From Acetobacter senegalensis (lineage in GTDB: Bacteria > Pseudomonadota > Alphaproteobacteria > Acetobacterales > Acetobacteraceae): a stretch of DNA of 64,000 nucleotides. Location: NCBI RefSeq assembly GCF_001580995.1, contig NZ_LHZU01000146.1, positions 62,001 to 126,000 on the forward strand. The letters are read 5' to 3'. Shown piece by piece: positions 46,280-56,143 of the stretch (positions within the stretch are counted from its first letter, which is position 1; each line of letters starts with the position of its first letter). The notes beneath the pieces were generated by a model, which made no database searches, was not told the DNA's origin, and saw nothing but the letters and a program-made list of their open reading frames with translations. Position numbers and translations under genes: made by a program.

Positions 46280-47143
46280 TCAGTCCCGGTCTGTTTCCTG
46301 TTGCAGCAGGGTTTCCAGCACGGAACCAGCCAGTGCACGGGTCACTTTACCACCCGAGGCCAACGCTGCCTGATCCAGAAGCGCGGCCATATCCCTGATA
46401 GCCCGGGCGTTACGGGGCAAGCGCCGCAGCAGCCACTCCGTAACGGGCTGCGCCACAACAATCTGCCGCTCCGCCAACAGGCGCAGAAACAGGCGGTGCA
46501 GCAATTCTTCTTCCGCCTGCCCGATCGGGACGGAAGCCGTTGCCCGCACACGGCTGGCAAGGTCAGGCAACCTGATTGCCCAGCGGGCGGGGGGCAAACG
46601 TGCGGCCAACAGCAACGCCATGCGTTGCTCCCGCACAAGATTGATCAGATGCAGCAGATCATGCTCATCCCGCACGTGGTCCGCATTATCCAGCGCCAGC
46701 GCCCGAAATCCGCCCTCGCTGAACAGATCAGCTACATCCCGCTCGTTCAGGCGGCTGCCTTCAATAACAGGCGCACCATGCCGTGCCGCCCAAACGGATA
46801 ACAGGTGTGTCTTGCCGGTGCCGCTTGCTCCCCACAGCGCCATCCGTCCCTCCGGCCAGCGCCACAGGGCTTCAGCATCCAGCACCCACGCCCGCGCAGC
46901 CGCATTGGAACGGGCCGCGACAAAATCGGACCTACCGAATCGGGGGCGATAAGCAAACGGCAGGGCAATCTGCTCGGCGCGCGCACGCTCCCGCCTGCTT
47001 TCCGCACCCGGTGCGGAAGACTGCGCTGGTGGCACGCCTGCCATATCTTCGGCCCCCACACCGGGCTGCACGGGGGCATCCGCCTCCCTTTCCGGGCCAT
47101 TAGGGGCGTCTGACGCCGCTTTTGTTCCTACAATCCGTTTCAT
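46280..47143 (-). CDS. hda: Hda-like DnaA regulatory protein
   Basis: 287 residues, DnaA-related AAA+ protein. The clamp-binding hexapeptide QIALPF (58-63) and Walker [10 protein letters not shown] (105-113), with LALDNADHV as Walker B, fit Hda, which with the sliding clamp switches DnaA-ATP to DnaA-ADP to prevent re-initiation. The 57 residues before the clamp motif are long (E. coli Hda has it near residue 6) and Pro/Ala-rich, so the real start may be internal. Its neighbourhood (hda, ppk, ppx on one strand, purMN divergent) is a common alphaproteobacterial arrangement. Confidence 0.88.
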   Translation of the reverse strand: MKRIVGTKAASDAPNGPEREADAPVQPGVGAEDMAGVPPAQSSAPGAESRRERARAEQIALPFAYRPRFGRSDFVAARSNAAARAWVLDAEALWRWPEGRMALWGASGTGKTHLLSVWAARHGAPVIEGSRLNERDVADLFSEGGFRALALDNADHVRDEHDLLHLINLVREQRMALLLAARLPPARWAIRLPDLASRVRATASVPIGQAEEELLHRLFLRLLAERQIVVAQPVTEWLLRRLPRNARAIRDMAALLDQAALASGGKVTRALAGSVLETLLQQETDRD

Positions 47144-47245
47144 GCCGCTTTGCGTGTCGCTTCACCTGCCGTAAAGACTGTCCGCAGGGAAGCTACCCTA
47201 CCCTGCCTGTTGCATCGACCCCTTATTCAGACCAAGAGCGCCCGC

Positions 47246-48331
47246 ATGACGTCCAATTCTGCCAACACCCCGCCTTCTCCCCTGACATACCGTGACTCTG
47301 GCGTGGATATTGAAGCAGGCGAAGCTTTGATTGACGCCATCCGCCCGGCTGCCAAGGCAACAGACCGCCCCGGCACCATGGGAGGACTAGGCGGTTTTGG
47401 CGCGCTGTTTGATCTGAAAGCCGCCGGGTTCAAGGACCCCGTTCTTGTTTCCTGCACTGATGGCGTAGGCACCAAACTGACCTTGGCCATTGATACCGGC
47501 CTGCACGAAACCGTGGGCATTGATCTGGTGGCCATGTGCGTGAATGACCTGATTGTGCAGGGCGCGGAGCCACTTTTCTTTCTGGACTACTTCGCCACGG
47601 GGCGTCTGTCTGTAGAAAACGCAGCCAAGGTTGTACGTGGCATTGCGCAGGGATGTGAGCAGTCAGGCTGCGCGCTGGTGGGTGGTGAAACCGCCGAAAT
47701 GCCCGGCATGTATGCAGACGGGCATTATGATCTGGCCGGGTTCTCGGTTGGGGCGGCTGAACGGAACGCCCTGCTGCCGGGCGCCATTGCCGAAGGGGAT
47801 GCGCTGATCGCCCTGCCATCCTCCGGCGTGCATTCCAACGGTTTTTCTCTGGTGCGCCGCATTGTGGCCGATGCCCATCTGGCATGGACAGACCCCGCCG
47901 CCTTTGCACCGGGCCATAATTTGGGTGAAGCCCTGCTGGTGCCCACACGCCTTTATGTACAGCCGGTTCTGGCCCTGCATCGTGCGGGCCTGCTGCATGC
48001 AGCCGCCCACATTACTGGTGGCGGGCTGCCCGGCAACCTGCCCCGCATCCTGCCAGACGGGCTTGATGCCGTGATTGATGCCACATGGCCGGTTCCCCCC
48101 GTGTTCAACTGGCTGGCCCGCACCGGCAATGTCGCCAATGATGAAATGCTGCGCGTCTTCAACTGCGGCGTTGGCATGGTGCTGGCAACCCCCAAGCCTG
48201 ATGAGGTTCTGGCCAGCCTGAAAGACATGGGTGAAACCGCAACGCTGATCGGCCATATTGCCAAAGCAGCAGAGAGCACAGCCAAAGCTGGCCTGCGCAT
48301 GAAGGCCTGTCCGGATTTTCACGCAGCATGA
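47246..48331 (+). CDS. purM: phosphoribosylformylglycinamidine cyclo-ligase
   Basis: 361 residues from ATG 47246 (an earlier frame start at 47150 adds unconserved residues). PurM makes AIR from FGAM with ATP in purine synthesis. Motifs: [64 protein letters not shown] and [13 protein letters not shown]. Overlaps purN by ATGA. Divergent from hda with 102 bp between the starts. Confidence 0.96.
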   Translation: MTSNSANTPPSPLTYRDSGVDIEAGEALIDAIRPAAKATDRPGTMGGLGGFGALFDLKAAGFKDPVLVSCTDGVGTKLTLAIDTGLHETVGIDLVAMCVNDLIVQGAEPLFFLDYFATGRLSVENAAKVVRGIAQGCEQSGCALVGGETAEMPGMYADGHYDLAGFSVGAAERNALLPGAIAEGDALIALPSSGVHSNGFSLVRRIVADAHLAWTDPAAFAPGHNLGEALLVPTRLYVQPVLALHRAGLLHAAAHITGGGLPGNLPRILPDGLDAVIDATWPVPPVFNWLARTGNVANDEMLRVFNCGVGMVLATPKPDEVLASLKDMGETATLIGHIAKAAESTAKAGLRMKACPDFHAA

Positions 48332-48951
48332 GTGTTGAAAAAACACCGGTCGCCCTGCTTTTAAGCGGCCGGGGCAGCAATGCCACCGCCCTGATCCACG
48401 CCTGTGAAGCGCCGGATTTTCCAGCCCGTATCTGTCTTGTTCTCAGCAACAACCCGCAGGCTCCGGGTCTGGACATGGCGCGCAAGGCTGGCCTTCCTGC
48501 CAAAGCCATAGATCACCGTCCCTTCGGGAAAGACCGCGCAGCCCATGAGCAGGCCATTCATGCCTGCCTTGAAGAATCTGGCGCGCAAGCCGTGTGCCTT
48601 GCCGGTTACATGCGCCTGCTAACATCGTTTCTGACCACCGCATGGGCGGGAAGGATGCTGAACATTCACCCCAGCCTGCTCCCCTCCTTCCCCGGCCTGC
48701 ACACGCATGAACGGGCTTTGGAAGCCGGAGTGCGCATTCATGGGTGCACCGTGCATCTGGTAACGGAAGGCATGGATGAAGGGCCCATTCTGGGGCAGGC
48801 CGCCGTTCCTGTGCTCCCCGGCGATACGCCGGATGATCTGGCGGCACGTGTTCTGCACGAAGAACACCGGCTTTATCCGCTTGCCCTGCGCCGCTTTCTG
48901 GACAAAGGCGCGCCTTCCTGCCAAGCCCAGAGCGTGCTGCTGGTGGCCTGA
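48328..48951 (+). CDS. purN: phosphoribosylglycinamide formyltransferase
   Basis: 207 residues. PurN formylates GAR with 10-formyl-THF. Motifs: LLLSGRGSN (phosphate loop), [21 protein letters not shown] (catalytic Asn and His) and [13 protein letters not shown] (catalytic Asp). It starts inside the purM stop (ATGA), the usual coupled purMN pair. Confidence 0.96.
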   Translation: MSVEKTPVALLLSGRGSNATALIHACEAPDFPARICLVLSNNPQAPGLDMARKAGLPAKAIDHRPFGKDRAAHEQAIHACLEESGAQAVCLAGYMRLLTSFLTTAWAGRMLNIHPSLLPSFPGLHTHERALEAGVRIHGCTVHLVTEGMDEGPILGQAAVPVLPGDTPDDLAARVLHEEHRLYPLALRRFLDKGAPSCQAQSVLLVA

Positions 48952-49013
48952 GCCTCAGCGCGCTTCCTTTTACGTTTTAGCCAGACCCGATAGCCAGACC
49001 TGATAGTGAGTTG

Positions 49014-50345
49014 ATGACAGCAGAATCCCGCCCCCGCAAACCCAGACAGCGCGGCGCTTCCCGCCCGGGAAACGCCCCTCAGCCTGCTGATCCGACGCGG
49101 GATGTGGCCTTTGATATCCTGTGCGGCGTGGTGGAACACCGCCGCATGCTGGAAAACAGCCTCTCACGCTCGGCTTCGGAGCATGACGCCCCACCACGTG
49201 ACCGGGCCGCGGCACATCGTCTGGCTGCCGCCACGCTGCGCCATATGGGCACATTGCGTATGGTGCTGGAGCCATTTCTGCGTAAGGAACCGCCGGAACC
49301 TGTACGCGTGGCGCTGATGATGGGCTGCGCCCAACTGCTGTTTCTTGAAACACCACCCCATGCCGCAGTAGGCACCACCGTCTCTCTGTTGCGCCGCCGC
49401 AAGCTGGCTCCCTTTGCAGGCTTGGCTAACGCCGTATTGCGTAAGGTGGCTGATCAGGGGCCGGCCCTGCTTGAAGGGCTTGATCAGGCACGGCTGGATA
49501 TTCCCGCATGGCTGTGGAGTTCATGGAGCACCCTCGGCAAAGGTGTGCCGCGCGCCATTGCCCGTGGCATCAGTCAGGAAGCGCCGCTGGATATCACGCT
49601 ACGCCCCGGCGCGCCTGTGCCTGAAGGCGGAGAAGTTCTGCCCAACGGATCTGTGCGGTTCCCCGCCGGGACGCGCGTGACGGAACTGCCGGGGTATGAG
49701 GAAGGGGCATTCTGGGTGCAGGATGCCGCTGCAACGCTCCCTGCCCGCCTACTGAACGCCCAGCCGGGTGAAAGCGTGGCCGATCTATGCGCCGCACCGG
49801 GCGGCAAAACCGCCCAGCTTGCTGCAACAGGCGCCAGCGTGACTGCGGTTGAACAGAACGCCAACCGCATGACCCGCCTGCGTGAAAATCTGACGCGCCT
49901 GTCCTACCCCGTAGAGATTGTGCAGGCCGATGCCGCCACATGGAAACCGGACGCCCTGTTTGACGCCATTCTGCTGGATGCCCCCTGCTCCGCCACAGGC
50001 ACGGCGCGCCGCCACCCGGATGTGCTGTGGGTCAAACGCCCGCGCGACCTTACAGCCCTGACCGCCGGGCAGGACCGTCTTCTGGCAGCAGCAAAAGCCA
50101 TGCTCAAACCGGGTGGGCGGCTGATCTACGCCGTATGCTCGCTGCAAGAGGAAGAAGGGCCCGCCCGCGCCCGTACGGCAGCGGCCATGGGGCTGGAACC
50201 TTCACCCTTCACGCCAGAAGAACTGCCTTTTCTGACCGAAGCGCTGACACCGGAAGGCTGGCTGCGCACGCATCCCGGCCTGTGGGCTGACAAAGGCGGA
50301 ATGGACGGCTTTTTTGCGGCCCGGTTTACGTTGCCCAAAGCGTGA
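49014..50345 (+). CDS. rsmB: RsmB-type 16S rRNA m5C methyltransferase
   Basis: 443 residues from ATG 49014 (a TTG lies directly before it). An N-terminal NusB-like RNA-binding domain (about 22-150) precedes a Rossmann methyltransferase. SAM site: DLCAAPGGKTAQLA. Catalytic Cys in YAVCSLQEEEGP and the helper Cys in DAPCSATGTARRHPD, as in the RsmB/Nop2 family. It methylates a 16S rRNA cytosine (C967 in E. coli). Assigned to RsmB rather than RsmF from the NusB domain. First of a plus-strand set with rpe. Confidence 0.92.
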   Translation: MTAESRPRKPRQRGASRPGNAPQPADPTRDVAFDILCGVVEHRRMLENSLSRSASEHDAPPRDRAAAHRLAAATLRHMGTLRMVLEPFLRKEPPEPVRVALMMGCAQLLFLETPPHAAVGTTVSLLRRRKLAPFAGLANAVLRKVADQGPALLEGLDQARLDIPAWLWSSWSTLGKGVPRAIARGISQEAPLDITLRPGAPVPEGGEVLPNGSVRFPAGTRVTELPGYEEGAFWVQDAAATLPARLLNAQPGESVADLCAAPGGKTAQLAATGASVTAVEQNANRMTRLRENLTRLSYPVEIVQADAATWKPDALFDAILLDAPCSATGTARRHPDVLWVKRPRDLTALTAGQDRLLAAAKAMLKPGGRLIYAVCSLQEEEGPARARTAAAMGLEPSPFTPEELPFLTEALTPEGWLRTHPGLWADKGGMDGFFAARFTLPKA

Positions 50346-50426
50346 TACCATCACAACGCAGAAAAGACGTTAAAACCCCACTCAACGGAGTTGCGCGGCA
50401 CGGCGGGATTGCGGATAACCAGTCTT

Positions 50427-51101
50427 ATGACTTCCTTAACGCGCCCGCTCATTGCCCCCAGTATCCTTGCCGCTGACTTCGCCCGTCTGGGTGAAGAAGT
50501 TGACGCCGTTATCAAAGCCGGAGCGGACTGGATCCATCTGGATGTGATGGACGGGCATTTTGTGCCCAACATTTCCTTCGGCCCGCAAATTGTCAAAGCG
50601 CTGCGCCCCCGCACCACTTTGCCCTTTGACGTGCACCTGATGATTGAACCGGCAGACCCGTATCTGGAAGCCTTTGCCAAGGCCGGGGCCGATCATATTC
50701 TCATCCATATTGAAGCCGGGCCGCACGCACACCGCTCCCTCCAGCAGATCCGTGCGTTGGGTGCCAAGCCGGGCATTGTGCTCTGCCCTGCCACGCCGCC
50801 GGAAGCGATAAGCGAAATTCTGGATATGGTGGACGTTATTCTGGTCATGACCGTGAACCCCGGCTTTGGCGGCCAGAAATTCCTGTCCAGCCAGTTGCCC
50901 AAAATCCGCCGCCTCCGCCAGATGATTGCGGAAAGTGGACGGGATATCCGGCTGGCAGTGGATGGCGGGATCGATTCTCACACAGCGCCTCAGGCCATTG
51001 CGGCAGGGGCAGACGTGCTGATTGCAGGCAGCGCCATTTACGCCCAACCGGATTACAGCGCCGCTATTGCCGCATTACGGCAAGAAATTACCGTATCCTG
51101 A
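50427..51101 (+). CDS. rpe: ribulose-phosphate 3-epimerase
   Basis: 224 residues from ATG 50427. Converts D-ribulose 5-phosphate to D-xylulose 5-phosphate in the pentose phosphate pathway, the main sugar route in acetic acid bacteria lacking complete glycolysis. TIM-barrel motifs: [21 protein letters not shown] (metal His and Asp), [17 protein letters not shown] and VDGGI (second Asp). 81 bp after rsmB and 81 bp before the heparinase-like gene. Confidence 0.96.
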   Translation: MTSLTRPLIAPSILAADFARLGEEVDAVIKAGADWIHLDVMDGHFVPNISFGPQIVKALRPRTTLPFDVHLMIEPADPYLEAFAKAGADHILIHIEAGPHAHRSLQQIRALGAKPGIVLCPATPPEAISEILDMVDVILVMTVNPGFGGQKFLSSQLPKIRRLRQMIAESGRDIRLAVDGGIDSHTAPQAIAAGADVLIAGSAIYAQPDYSAAIAALRQEITVS

Positions 51102-51182
51102 ACCTTCTTTTTCGTCTTGTGGGGCGTTTATTCTGAACCCCCGCAGTCAGATCACCTCTAGCCCCGGAGCACCCACCATCTG

Positions 51183-53312
51183 ATGCCCCTGCGCCGCTGG
51201 ACCCGAACCGCCCGCCTTGCCTACGCCATGCGTAATCCCTTGGGCGGCTTTGGCCGTGTGCCGGAAGGCCCGGCCCAGACCTTGCGGGACCCATGGCCCG
51301 GTGATGCAATTGTGGGCGAAAAACTGGTGCGCAACCAGACGCTTTTTCAAGGCGAGCTCCGCAACCTGCAACATCGGCAGTGGGATAATCCTGCATGGCC
51401 GGATGCCTACCGCAGATGGCTGCAAAGCTTTGTCTGGCTGCGGGATCTGCGGGAACTGGGGGCAGAATCCGCCCGCATCAAAGCACGCAGTCTGGTGGCA
51501 ACATGGATTGCCATGCCTGCGGCCGACCGCCCCATTTCCGACCCGTCCATCACCGGCGCACGTCTGGCCGCATGGCTGTCCTATTACGAATTTTTTGCCG
51601 CCGCCGCTGATGACGGATTTCGGAAATCCCTGATGGCAGCTCTCATGATGGAAGCCCGCTCCATCATGGCTCTCATGCCCGAAGAGGTACAAGGCTGGCA
51701 TGCTCTGACCGCCCTGAAAGGCCTGCTTGCGGTTGCTGTCGCCATTCCAGATCAGCCGGAATTTCTCTCCCGCTATCTCCGGTTGATTGATAACGCTATC
51801 AGCGAGCAGTTTCTGCCGGATGGTGGCCCTGTAACCCGCTGCCCGGAAGACCAGTTTCAGGCTGTGCGTGAACTGGCTGAAATGCTCAGCATCCTTCAAC
51901 TGGCGCGCCTGCCGCTCCCCACCACTCTAATGGAAGCGGCAAACCGCGCTGCTCCCGCCCTGCGCGCCATGCGCCATGGAGACGGCGGGCTGATGCTGTT
52001 TAACGGCAGTGCGGAACAAAACCCCCTGCTGGTAGAACATGTGCTCAACCGGGCCTCTCGCAGCCGCGTTCTGGCCGCAAGCCTGCCGGAGACTGGCTTC
52101 CTGCGGTTGGCCAGTGGGCGTGCTCTGCTGCTTGTGGATGCAGGTGCCCCTGCCGCGCCGGGGCATGACAAAACCGCCCACGCGGGCATGTTATCCTTTG
52201 AATTCTCGTCTGGCAGGCAACGCCTGATTGTTAATTGTGGTGCCAGCACCCAACGCGGATGGGCTCAGGCGTTGCGGCAGGCGGCAGCGCATTCCGTGCT
52301 GGAATTTGCAGATATCTCCCCCATGGTGGTTGACGCCACGGGGGCCGTTATCAAACGGCCAAAAATCACCCGCACCCATGTTACGCAGGATGGCGCACAC
52401 TGGCTGCAAATGACGCATGATGGCTATCAGCCACAAGGCGGTGGCCTCTATTCCCGCCAGCTTTATCTGGGCAAGGATGGCCAGACCCTCCGGGGTGAGG
52501 AAACACTGCATGGCGGCACGCGGGCGGATTTCTGTGTCAGGTTCCATCTGCACCCCGAAGTTATGGTTGAGCAGGTAGAAAATGGTTTTCTGCTTTATAC
52601 GCAGGAAGAAAGCTGGCTCTTCCAGTCAGATGCTCACGCAAGCGTAGAAGAGAGCGTGTATCTGGGTGGCCCGGAACGGGTGGCAACGCTCCAGATTGTT
52701 CTGTTCCCCACGCTGCCCCCTGAGCCGGAACCGCCGCCCGTGGAAGAAGAAAGCGCCGCTTCCGTGGAAAATGGTGAGGGAGCGCCAGCAGAACACGCGG
52801 TTGACTCCTTGCCAGTGGCCGAAGACACGGGCGTTCTGGAGCCACAGGACACGGCCAACGACGCTCCCCCTTTCATACCAGAAGAGCCGAGCGCCCCCCC
52901 ACAGGATGACGCCTCTCTCTCCCCTTTGCCGGAAGAAGAAGAACCCCTTCCGCCCTTGCAGGAAGAGCCTGCGGCCGAGCAGTCTCCCCTGCAGGAAGAA
53001 GAGGATGAATACGCACCGATCATGCGCGATCCTCCTCCAGCCGATAGCGTGCCCTCTCTGCTCGCCGGGGTTGCGCATCTGCATTACACACCACGGCAGA
53101 ACACCGCGAGCATGGCGGAATCCCTGTTTGCCGAACAGAACCGCACCCCGGCGGCAGAAGCCGCTGCGGCACGGCAGGCCAGAAAGGCAGAAGCCGCTCG
53201 CGCCTCTAGTGCGGAGCCGGTTTCTGCTCCTTCCAGCTTGACGCCGCAGGCCGCGTTGCAACCACCGCTCTGCCCGCCTATCCGCTGGGCATTGTCTCTG
53301 GTGAGTGAATAA
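51183..53312 (+). CDS. heparinase II/III-like protein with long acidic insert
   Basis: 709 residues. Alpha/alpha toroid part about 40-300 (LPDGGPVTRCPEDQ with conserved Arg and Glu/Gln) and a beta-sandwich part about 310-510 (VDAGAPAAPGHDKTAHAGMLSFE). Relatives beside rsmB are common in alphaproteobacteria and may act on envelope polysaccharide or peptidoglycan-like polymers. Between the last sandwich strand (QIVLFPT, about 504-510) and the terminal strand PPIRWALSL (698-706) lies a Glu/Pro/Ala-rich disordered segment (511-697) absent from relatives I recall. The stop is 11 bp before the glycosyltransferase start. Confidence 0.85.
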   Translation: MPLRRWTRTARLAYAMRNPLGGFGRVPEGPAQTLRDPWPGDAIVGEKLVRNQTLFQGELRNLQHRQWDNPAWPDAYRRWLQSFVWLRDLRELGAESARIKARSLVATWIAMPAADRPISDPSITGARLAAWLSYYEFFAAAADDGFRKSLMAALMMEARSIMALMPEEVQGWHALTALKGLLAVAVAIPDQPEFLSRYLRLIDNAISEQFLPDGGPVTRCPEDQFQAVRELAEMLSILQLARLPLPTTLMEAANRAAPALRAMRHGDGGLMLFNGSAEQNPLLVEHVLNRASRSRVLAASLPETGFLRLASGRALLLVDAGAPAAPGHDKTAHAGMLSFEFSSGRQRLIVNCGASTQRGWAQALRQAAAHSVLEFADISPMVVDATGAVIKRPKITRTHVTQDGAHWLQMTHDGYQPQGGGLYSRQLYLGKDGQTLRGEETLHGGTRADFCVRFHLHPEVMVEQVENGFLLYTQEESWLFQSDAHASVEESVYLGGPERVATLQIVLFPTLPPEPEPPPVEEESAASVENGEGAPAEHAVDSLPVAEDTGVLEPQDTANDAPPFIPEEPSAPPQDDASLSPLPEEEEPLPPLQEEPAAEQSPLQEEEDEYAPIMRDPPPADSVPSLLAGVAHLHYTPRQNTASMAESLFAEQNRTPAAEAAAARQARKAEAARASSAEPVSAPSSLTPQAALQPPLCPPIRWALSLVSE

Positions 53313-53323
53313 GTCGCGGTGTC

Positions 53324-54439
53324 GTGAAAATTCTGGAAATCACGAACGTCGATTTTTCACTCACCCATTTCCTGCTGCCGCTGATGCGCGCCTTGCGGGA
53401 AGACGGCCATGATGTGGTGGGGGTCTGCGCGGAAGGCCCTCTTCTTGCCCAGCCGCGCGCGGAAGGTTTCCGGGTGGAGGCCCAGCCATTTGCGCGGTCC
53501 TTTTCCCCGTTGGCGCAGGCCCGCGCCTTTCTGGCGCTTGTCCGCCTCATACGGCGCGAAAAGCCTGATCTGGTCCACGCACACATGCCCATAAGCGGCG
53601 TGCTGGCGCGGCTGGCAGCAAAGCTGTGCGGCGTGCCGCGTATTGCCTACACATGCCATGGGTTTCTGTTCAATCAACCCGGCTCGCACACACGCCGTAT
53701 TCTGGCATTGGTGCTGGAAAAACTCTGCGGGCATGTCACGGATATTTTCCTGACGGTGTCACAGGAAGAAGCTGAGGACGCACGCCGTCTCCACATTCAT
53801 CCGCACCCCATCGCCATTGGTAACGGGCGGGACAGTACACGCTTCCGCCCTGATGATGCCGCGCGCGCGCGTATCCGGCGGGAAGTGGGCACATCAGAGC
53901 ATACACCCGTTATCATTGTTGTCTCCCGCCTGGTGCGCCACAAAGGCTATCCGGAATTGCTGGAAGCCATGCGCGCCGTGCCGCAGGCAGAACTCTGGGT
54001 GGTAGGGGAACGCCTGCCGTCCGACCATGGCAGCATGCTGGATACCTGTTTTGAACAGGCCCGCATTGCCCTCGGCCCGCGCTTGAAATGCCTTGGCTAC
54101 CGCACGGATATTCCCGCCCTTCTGGCGGCGGCTGATATCTTTACGCTGCCCAGCCACTTTGAGGGACTGCCCATGTCCATCATTGAGGCCATGCTGACAG
54201 AACTGCCCGTGGTCAGCACCGATATCCGCGGCCCGCGCGAACAGGTGGTGCAGAACGTAACGGGCCTGCTGGTTCCTCCCGCCAACGCGCCCCGACTAGC
54301 TGAGGCTTTGCGTATCCTCACACAGAACGCCGCGCTTCGGGCTCAGATGGGCACCGCCGCCCGCGCGCGTGCCCTCGCCCTGTTTGACGAACGCGTCGTG
54401 CTGACCAGAACGGTGCGCCTTCTGACAGAAACGGCCTGA
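53324..54439 (+). CDS. GT4-family glycosyltransferase
   Basis: 371 residues from GTG 53324 (MKILEITNVDFSLTHFLLP). Two Rossmann-type domains typical of retaining GT-B enzymes: acceptor domain (1-185), donor domain (185-371) with VVSRLVRHKGYPELLEA, LGYRTDIPALLAAADIF and the nucleotide-sugar Glu motif EGLPMSIIEAM, then STDIRGPREQV. Close to the WcaK/WbnK capsule-type set; sugar and acceptor unknown. It starts 11 bp after the heparinase-like stop, so it belongs to the same transcript. Confidence 0.9.
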   Translation: MKILEITNVDFSLTHFLLPLMRALREDGHDVVGVCAEGPLLAQPRAEGFRVEAQPFARSFSPLAQARAFLALVRLIRREKPDLVHAHMPISGVLARLAAKLCGVPRIAYTCHGFLFNQPGSHTRRILALVLEKLCGHVTDIFLTVSQEEAEDARRLHIHPHPIAIGNGRDSTRFRPDDAARARIRREVGTSEHTPVIIVVSRLVRHKGYPELLEAMRAVPQAELWVVGERLPSDHGSMLDTCFEQARIALGPRLKCLGYRTDIPALLAAADIFTLPSHFEGLPMSIIEAMLTELPVVSTDIRGPREQVVQNVTGLLVPPANAPRLAEALRILTQNAALRAQMGTAARARALALFDERVVLTRTVRLLTETA

Positions 54440-54460
54440 CAAGAGACCGTTTAAAAAGCA

Positions 54461-54478
54461 CGCCAGAATGGTCTGGCG
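54461..54478 (+). terminator. intrinsic terminator of the glycosyltransferase gene
   Basis: A 7-bp stem (cgccaga 54461-54467, tctggcg 54472-54478) with loop atgg, followed by catcttttg. It lies 22 bp after the stop. Confidence 0.65.
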
Positions 54479-54602
54479 CATCTTTTGCAGCGAAATACAC
54501 TGTGTTTTGCCAGAGAACACGCGACTACGCTTTTAGAGCCGCGTTCTCTCCCTCACCTATTTCAGAAGAAAGACCCGGCGCTCTCAACGGTCAGCGGCTC
54601 AA

Positions 54603-54722
54603 TCAGCCTCTTACTGACCAGCCACAATAGTCCTTGCCCCCATAGCAACGATACAGCGAAGTGAGCCCGCCATCGCCGCTTGTGCGACCATTTTCATCTG
54701 GCCATTTCGTCAAACATGTCAT
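54603..54722 (-). CDS. possible 39-residue protein or protein remnant
   Basis: ATG 54722 to TGA 54603. The peptide contains WPDENGRTSGDGG, then two Cys in RCYGGKDYCGW, and looks protein-like rather than random. No ribosome site is clear and the frame is open further upstream, so it may be the end of a decayed gene. No family recognised. Confidence 0.25.
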   Translation of the reverse strand: MTCLTKWPDENGRTSGDGGLTSLYRCYGGKDYCGWSVRG

Positions 54723-54789
54723 GAAAATGTCGTACCCATCGCGCAATAATATCTGTAGCGCCACGGGTGGCACTGTTACACTTGGCTCC

Positions 54790-56031
54790 ATGAAAAAATT
54801 CCTTCCAAGCCTGTTAGGCGCGGCTCTTCTGGCGCTCACCAGTGGCTGCGCTTCCTCCCCCACATCCACCACTGCCTGGCAGGGACCACCTGCCGTTATT
54901 CTGGTGTCTCTGGATGGGTTCCGTGCGGACTATTTATCCCGCGGGCTGACACCCCATATTCAGGCTCTGGCGCAGGATGGCGTAACCACGGAGGGCATGC
55001 ACCCGTCTTTTCCCTCCATCACATTCCCCAATCATTATACGCTGGTCACGGGCCTGCGGCCCGATCACCACGGGATTGTTGGCAACACCTTTTATGATCC
55101 GGACCATCCCGGCCAGAAATTCACCATGCGGAGCACGGATTCCTTCTGGTGGAGTGAAGCCGACCCGATCTGGGTCACAGCCAAGCAGCATGGCCTGAAT
55201 GTGGGAACATTGTTCTGGCCCGGCTCTGAAAGTGCCGTGCATGATACACGGCCCGATGAATGGTTGCCCTTTGACTACAAGATGTCTGACACGGACCGCG
55301 TGGACAAACTGCTCTCCTGGTATGATGCCCCGGCAGAAAAGCGTCCGCATTTTTCAACCCTGTATTTTAACGTGGTTGATACGGCGGGCCATCATTTCGG
55401 GCCGGAGTCTCCTGAGGTCAACGCAGCGCTTCAGGATGTGGATGCGGGAATTGGCCGTCTGGTGGACGGTCTGAAGAAGCGTCACATTCCAGCCGATATC
55501 ATTGTTGTGGCTGACCACGGCATGGCCAGTGTGGGCAACGGCCAAATTATTGAAATGGACAAGGTTGCGCCCTCTTCCAGCTACAGGTGGGTGACTGGCG
55601 GGGCCTATGCCGGGGTTGATCCCCTTCCCGGTAAGCAGGCAAAGCTGGAAAAAGCATTGCTGCGCCCGCATGACCATATGGAATGCTGGAAAAAGGAGGC
55701 TCTCCCCGCCCGCTTCCACTACGGTACAAACCCGCGTGTTCCCGCCTATATCTGCCTTGCCCAGCAAGGGTGGGTTATTCTGGAAACCACGCCCGATGCG
55801 TCAAAAGCCCCCATTCGTGGCGAACATGGGTATGATCCTGCCCTGCCGGATATGAGCGCTCTTTTTGTTGCGCACGGCCCTGACTTCAAGCAGCATCAGG
55901 TTCTGCCTCCGTTTGACAACGTGGATGTCTATTCCCTTGTCATGGCGCTTCTGCATATTCCCGCCAACCCGAGTGACGGCAACCTGAAGCCCTTTGAATC
56001 TGTGCTCACCTCCTCAACGCAAGCGCAGTGA
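54790..56031 (+). CDS. lipoprotein nucleotide pyrophosphatase/phosphodiesterase (ENPP/alkaline phosphatase superfamily)
   Basis: 413 residues from ATG 54790, lipobox LTSGC (Cys20), so a periplasm-facing lipoprotein. Zinc phosphodiesterase of the ENPP family: first metal Asp42 (LVSLDGFRADYL), nucleophile Thr78 in FPSITFPNHYTLVTG, later metal ligands in VVDTAGHHFGP (Asp, His) and VVADHGM (Asp, His) and GEHGYDP (His). It probably cleaves nucleotide or phospholipid phosphodiesters; substrate unknown. Followed by a strong terminator. Confidence 0.92.
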   Translation: MKKFLPSLLGAALLALTSGCASSPTSTTAWQGPPAVILVSLDGFRADYLSRGLTPHIQALAQDGVTTEGMHPSFPSITFPNHYTLVTGLRPDHHGIVGNTFYDPDHPGQKFTMRSTDSFWWSEADPIWVTAKQHGLNVGTLFWPGSESAVHDTRPDEWLPFDYKMSDTDRVDKLLSWYDAPAEKRPHFSTLYFNVVDTAGHHFGPESPEVNAALQDVDAGIGRLVDGLKKRHIPADIIVVADHGMASVGNGQIIEMDKVAPSSSYRWVTGGAYAGVDPLPGKQAKLEKALLRPHDHMECWKKEALPARFHYGTNPRVPAYICLAQQGWVILETTPDASKAPIRGEHGYDPALPDMSALFVAHGPDFKQHQVLPPFDNVDVYSLVMALLHIPANPSDGNLKPFESVLTSSTQAQ

Positions 56032-56065
56032 ACCAGTCCAGACAACGCTCCGGCTCCTGAAACAG

Positions 56066-56101
56066 AAAAAGCCCGACCACCATCCGATGTTCGGGCTTTT
56101 T
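56066..56101 (+). terminator. intrinsic terminator
   Basis: An 11-bp stem (aaaaagcccga 56066-56076, tcgggcttttt 56091-56101) with a 14-nt loop, between convergent genes; the T-run and A-run let it work both ways. Confidence 0.9.
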
Positions 56102-56143
56102 TATTGGGCTGCCTGAAATATCAGCCGAAAACTGTAAAACCGA

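Larger units (their letters stand above)
54440..54789. other. intergenic, 350 bp, with terminator and a possible small minus-strand ORF
   Basis: It contains the dispersed motif arm (54442-54457), a terminator hairpin (54461-54478) and a Cys-containing 39-codon minus-strand ORF (54603-54722). The phosphodiesterase promoter should lie in its right part. Confidence 0.45.
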
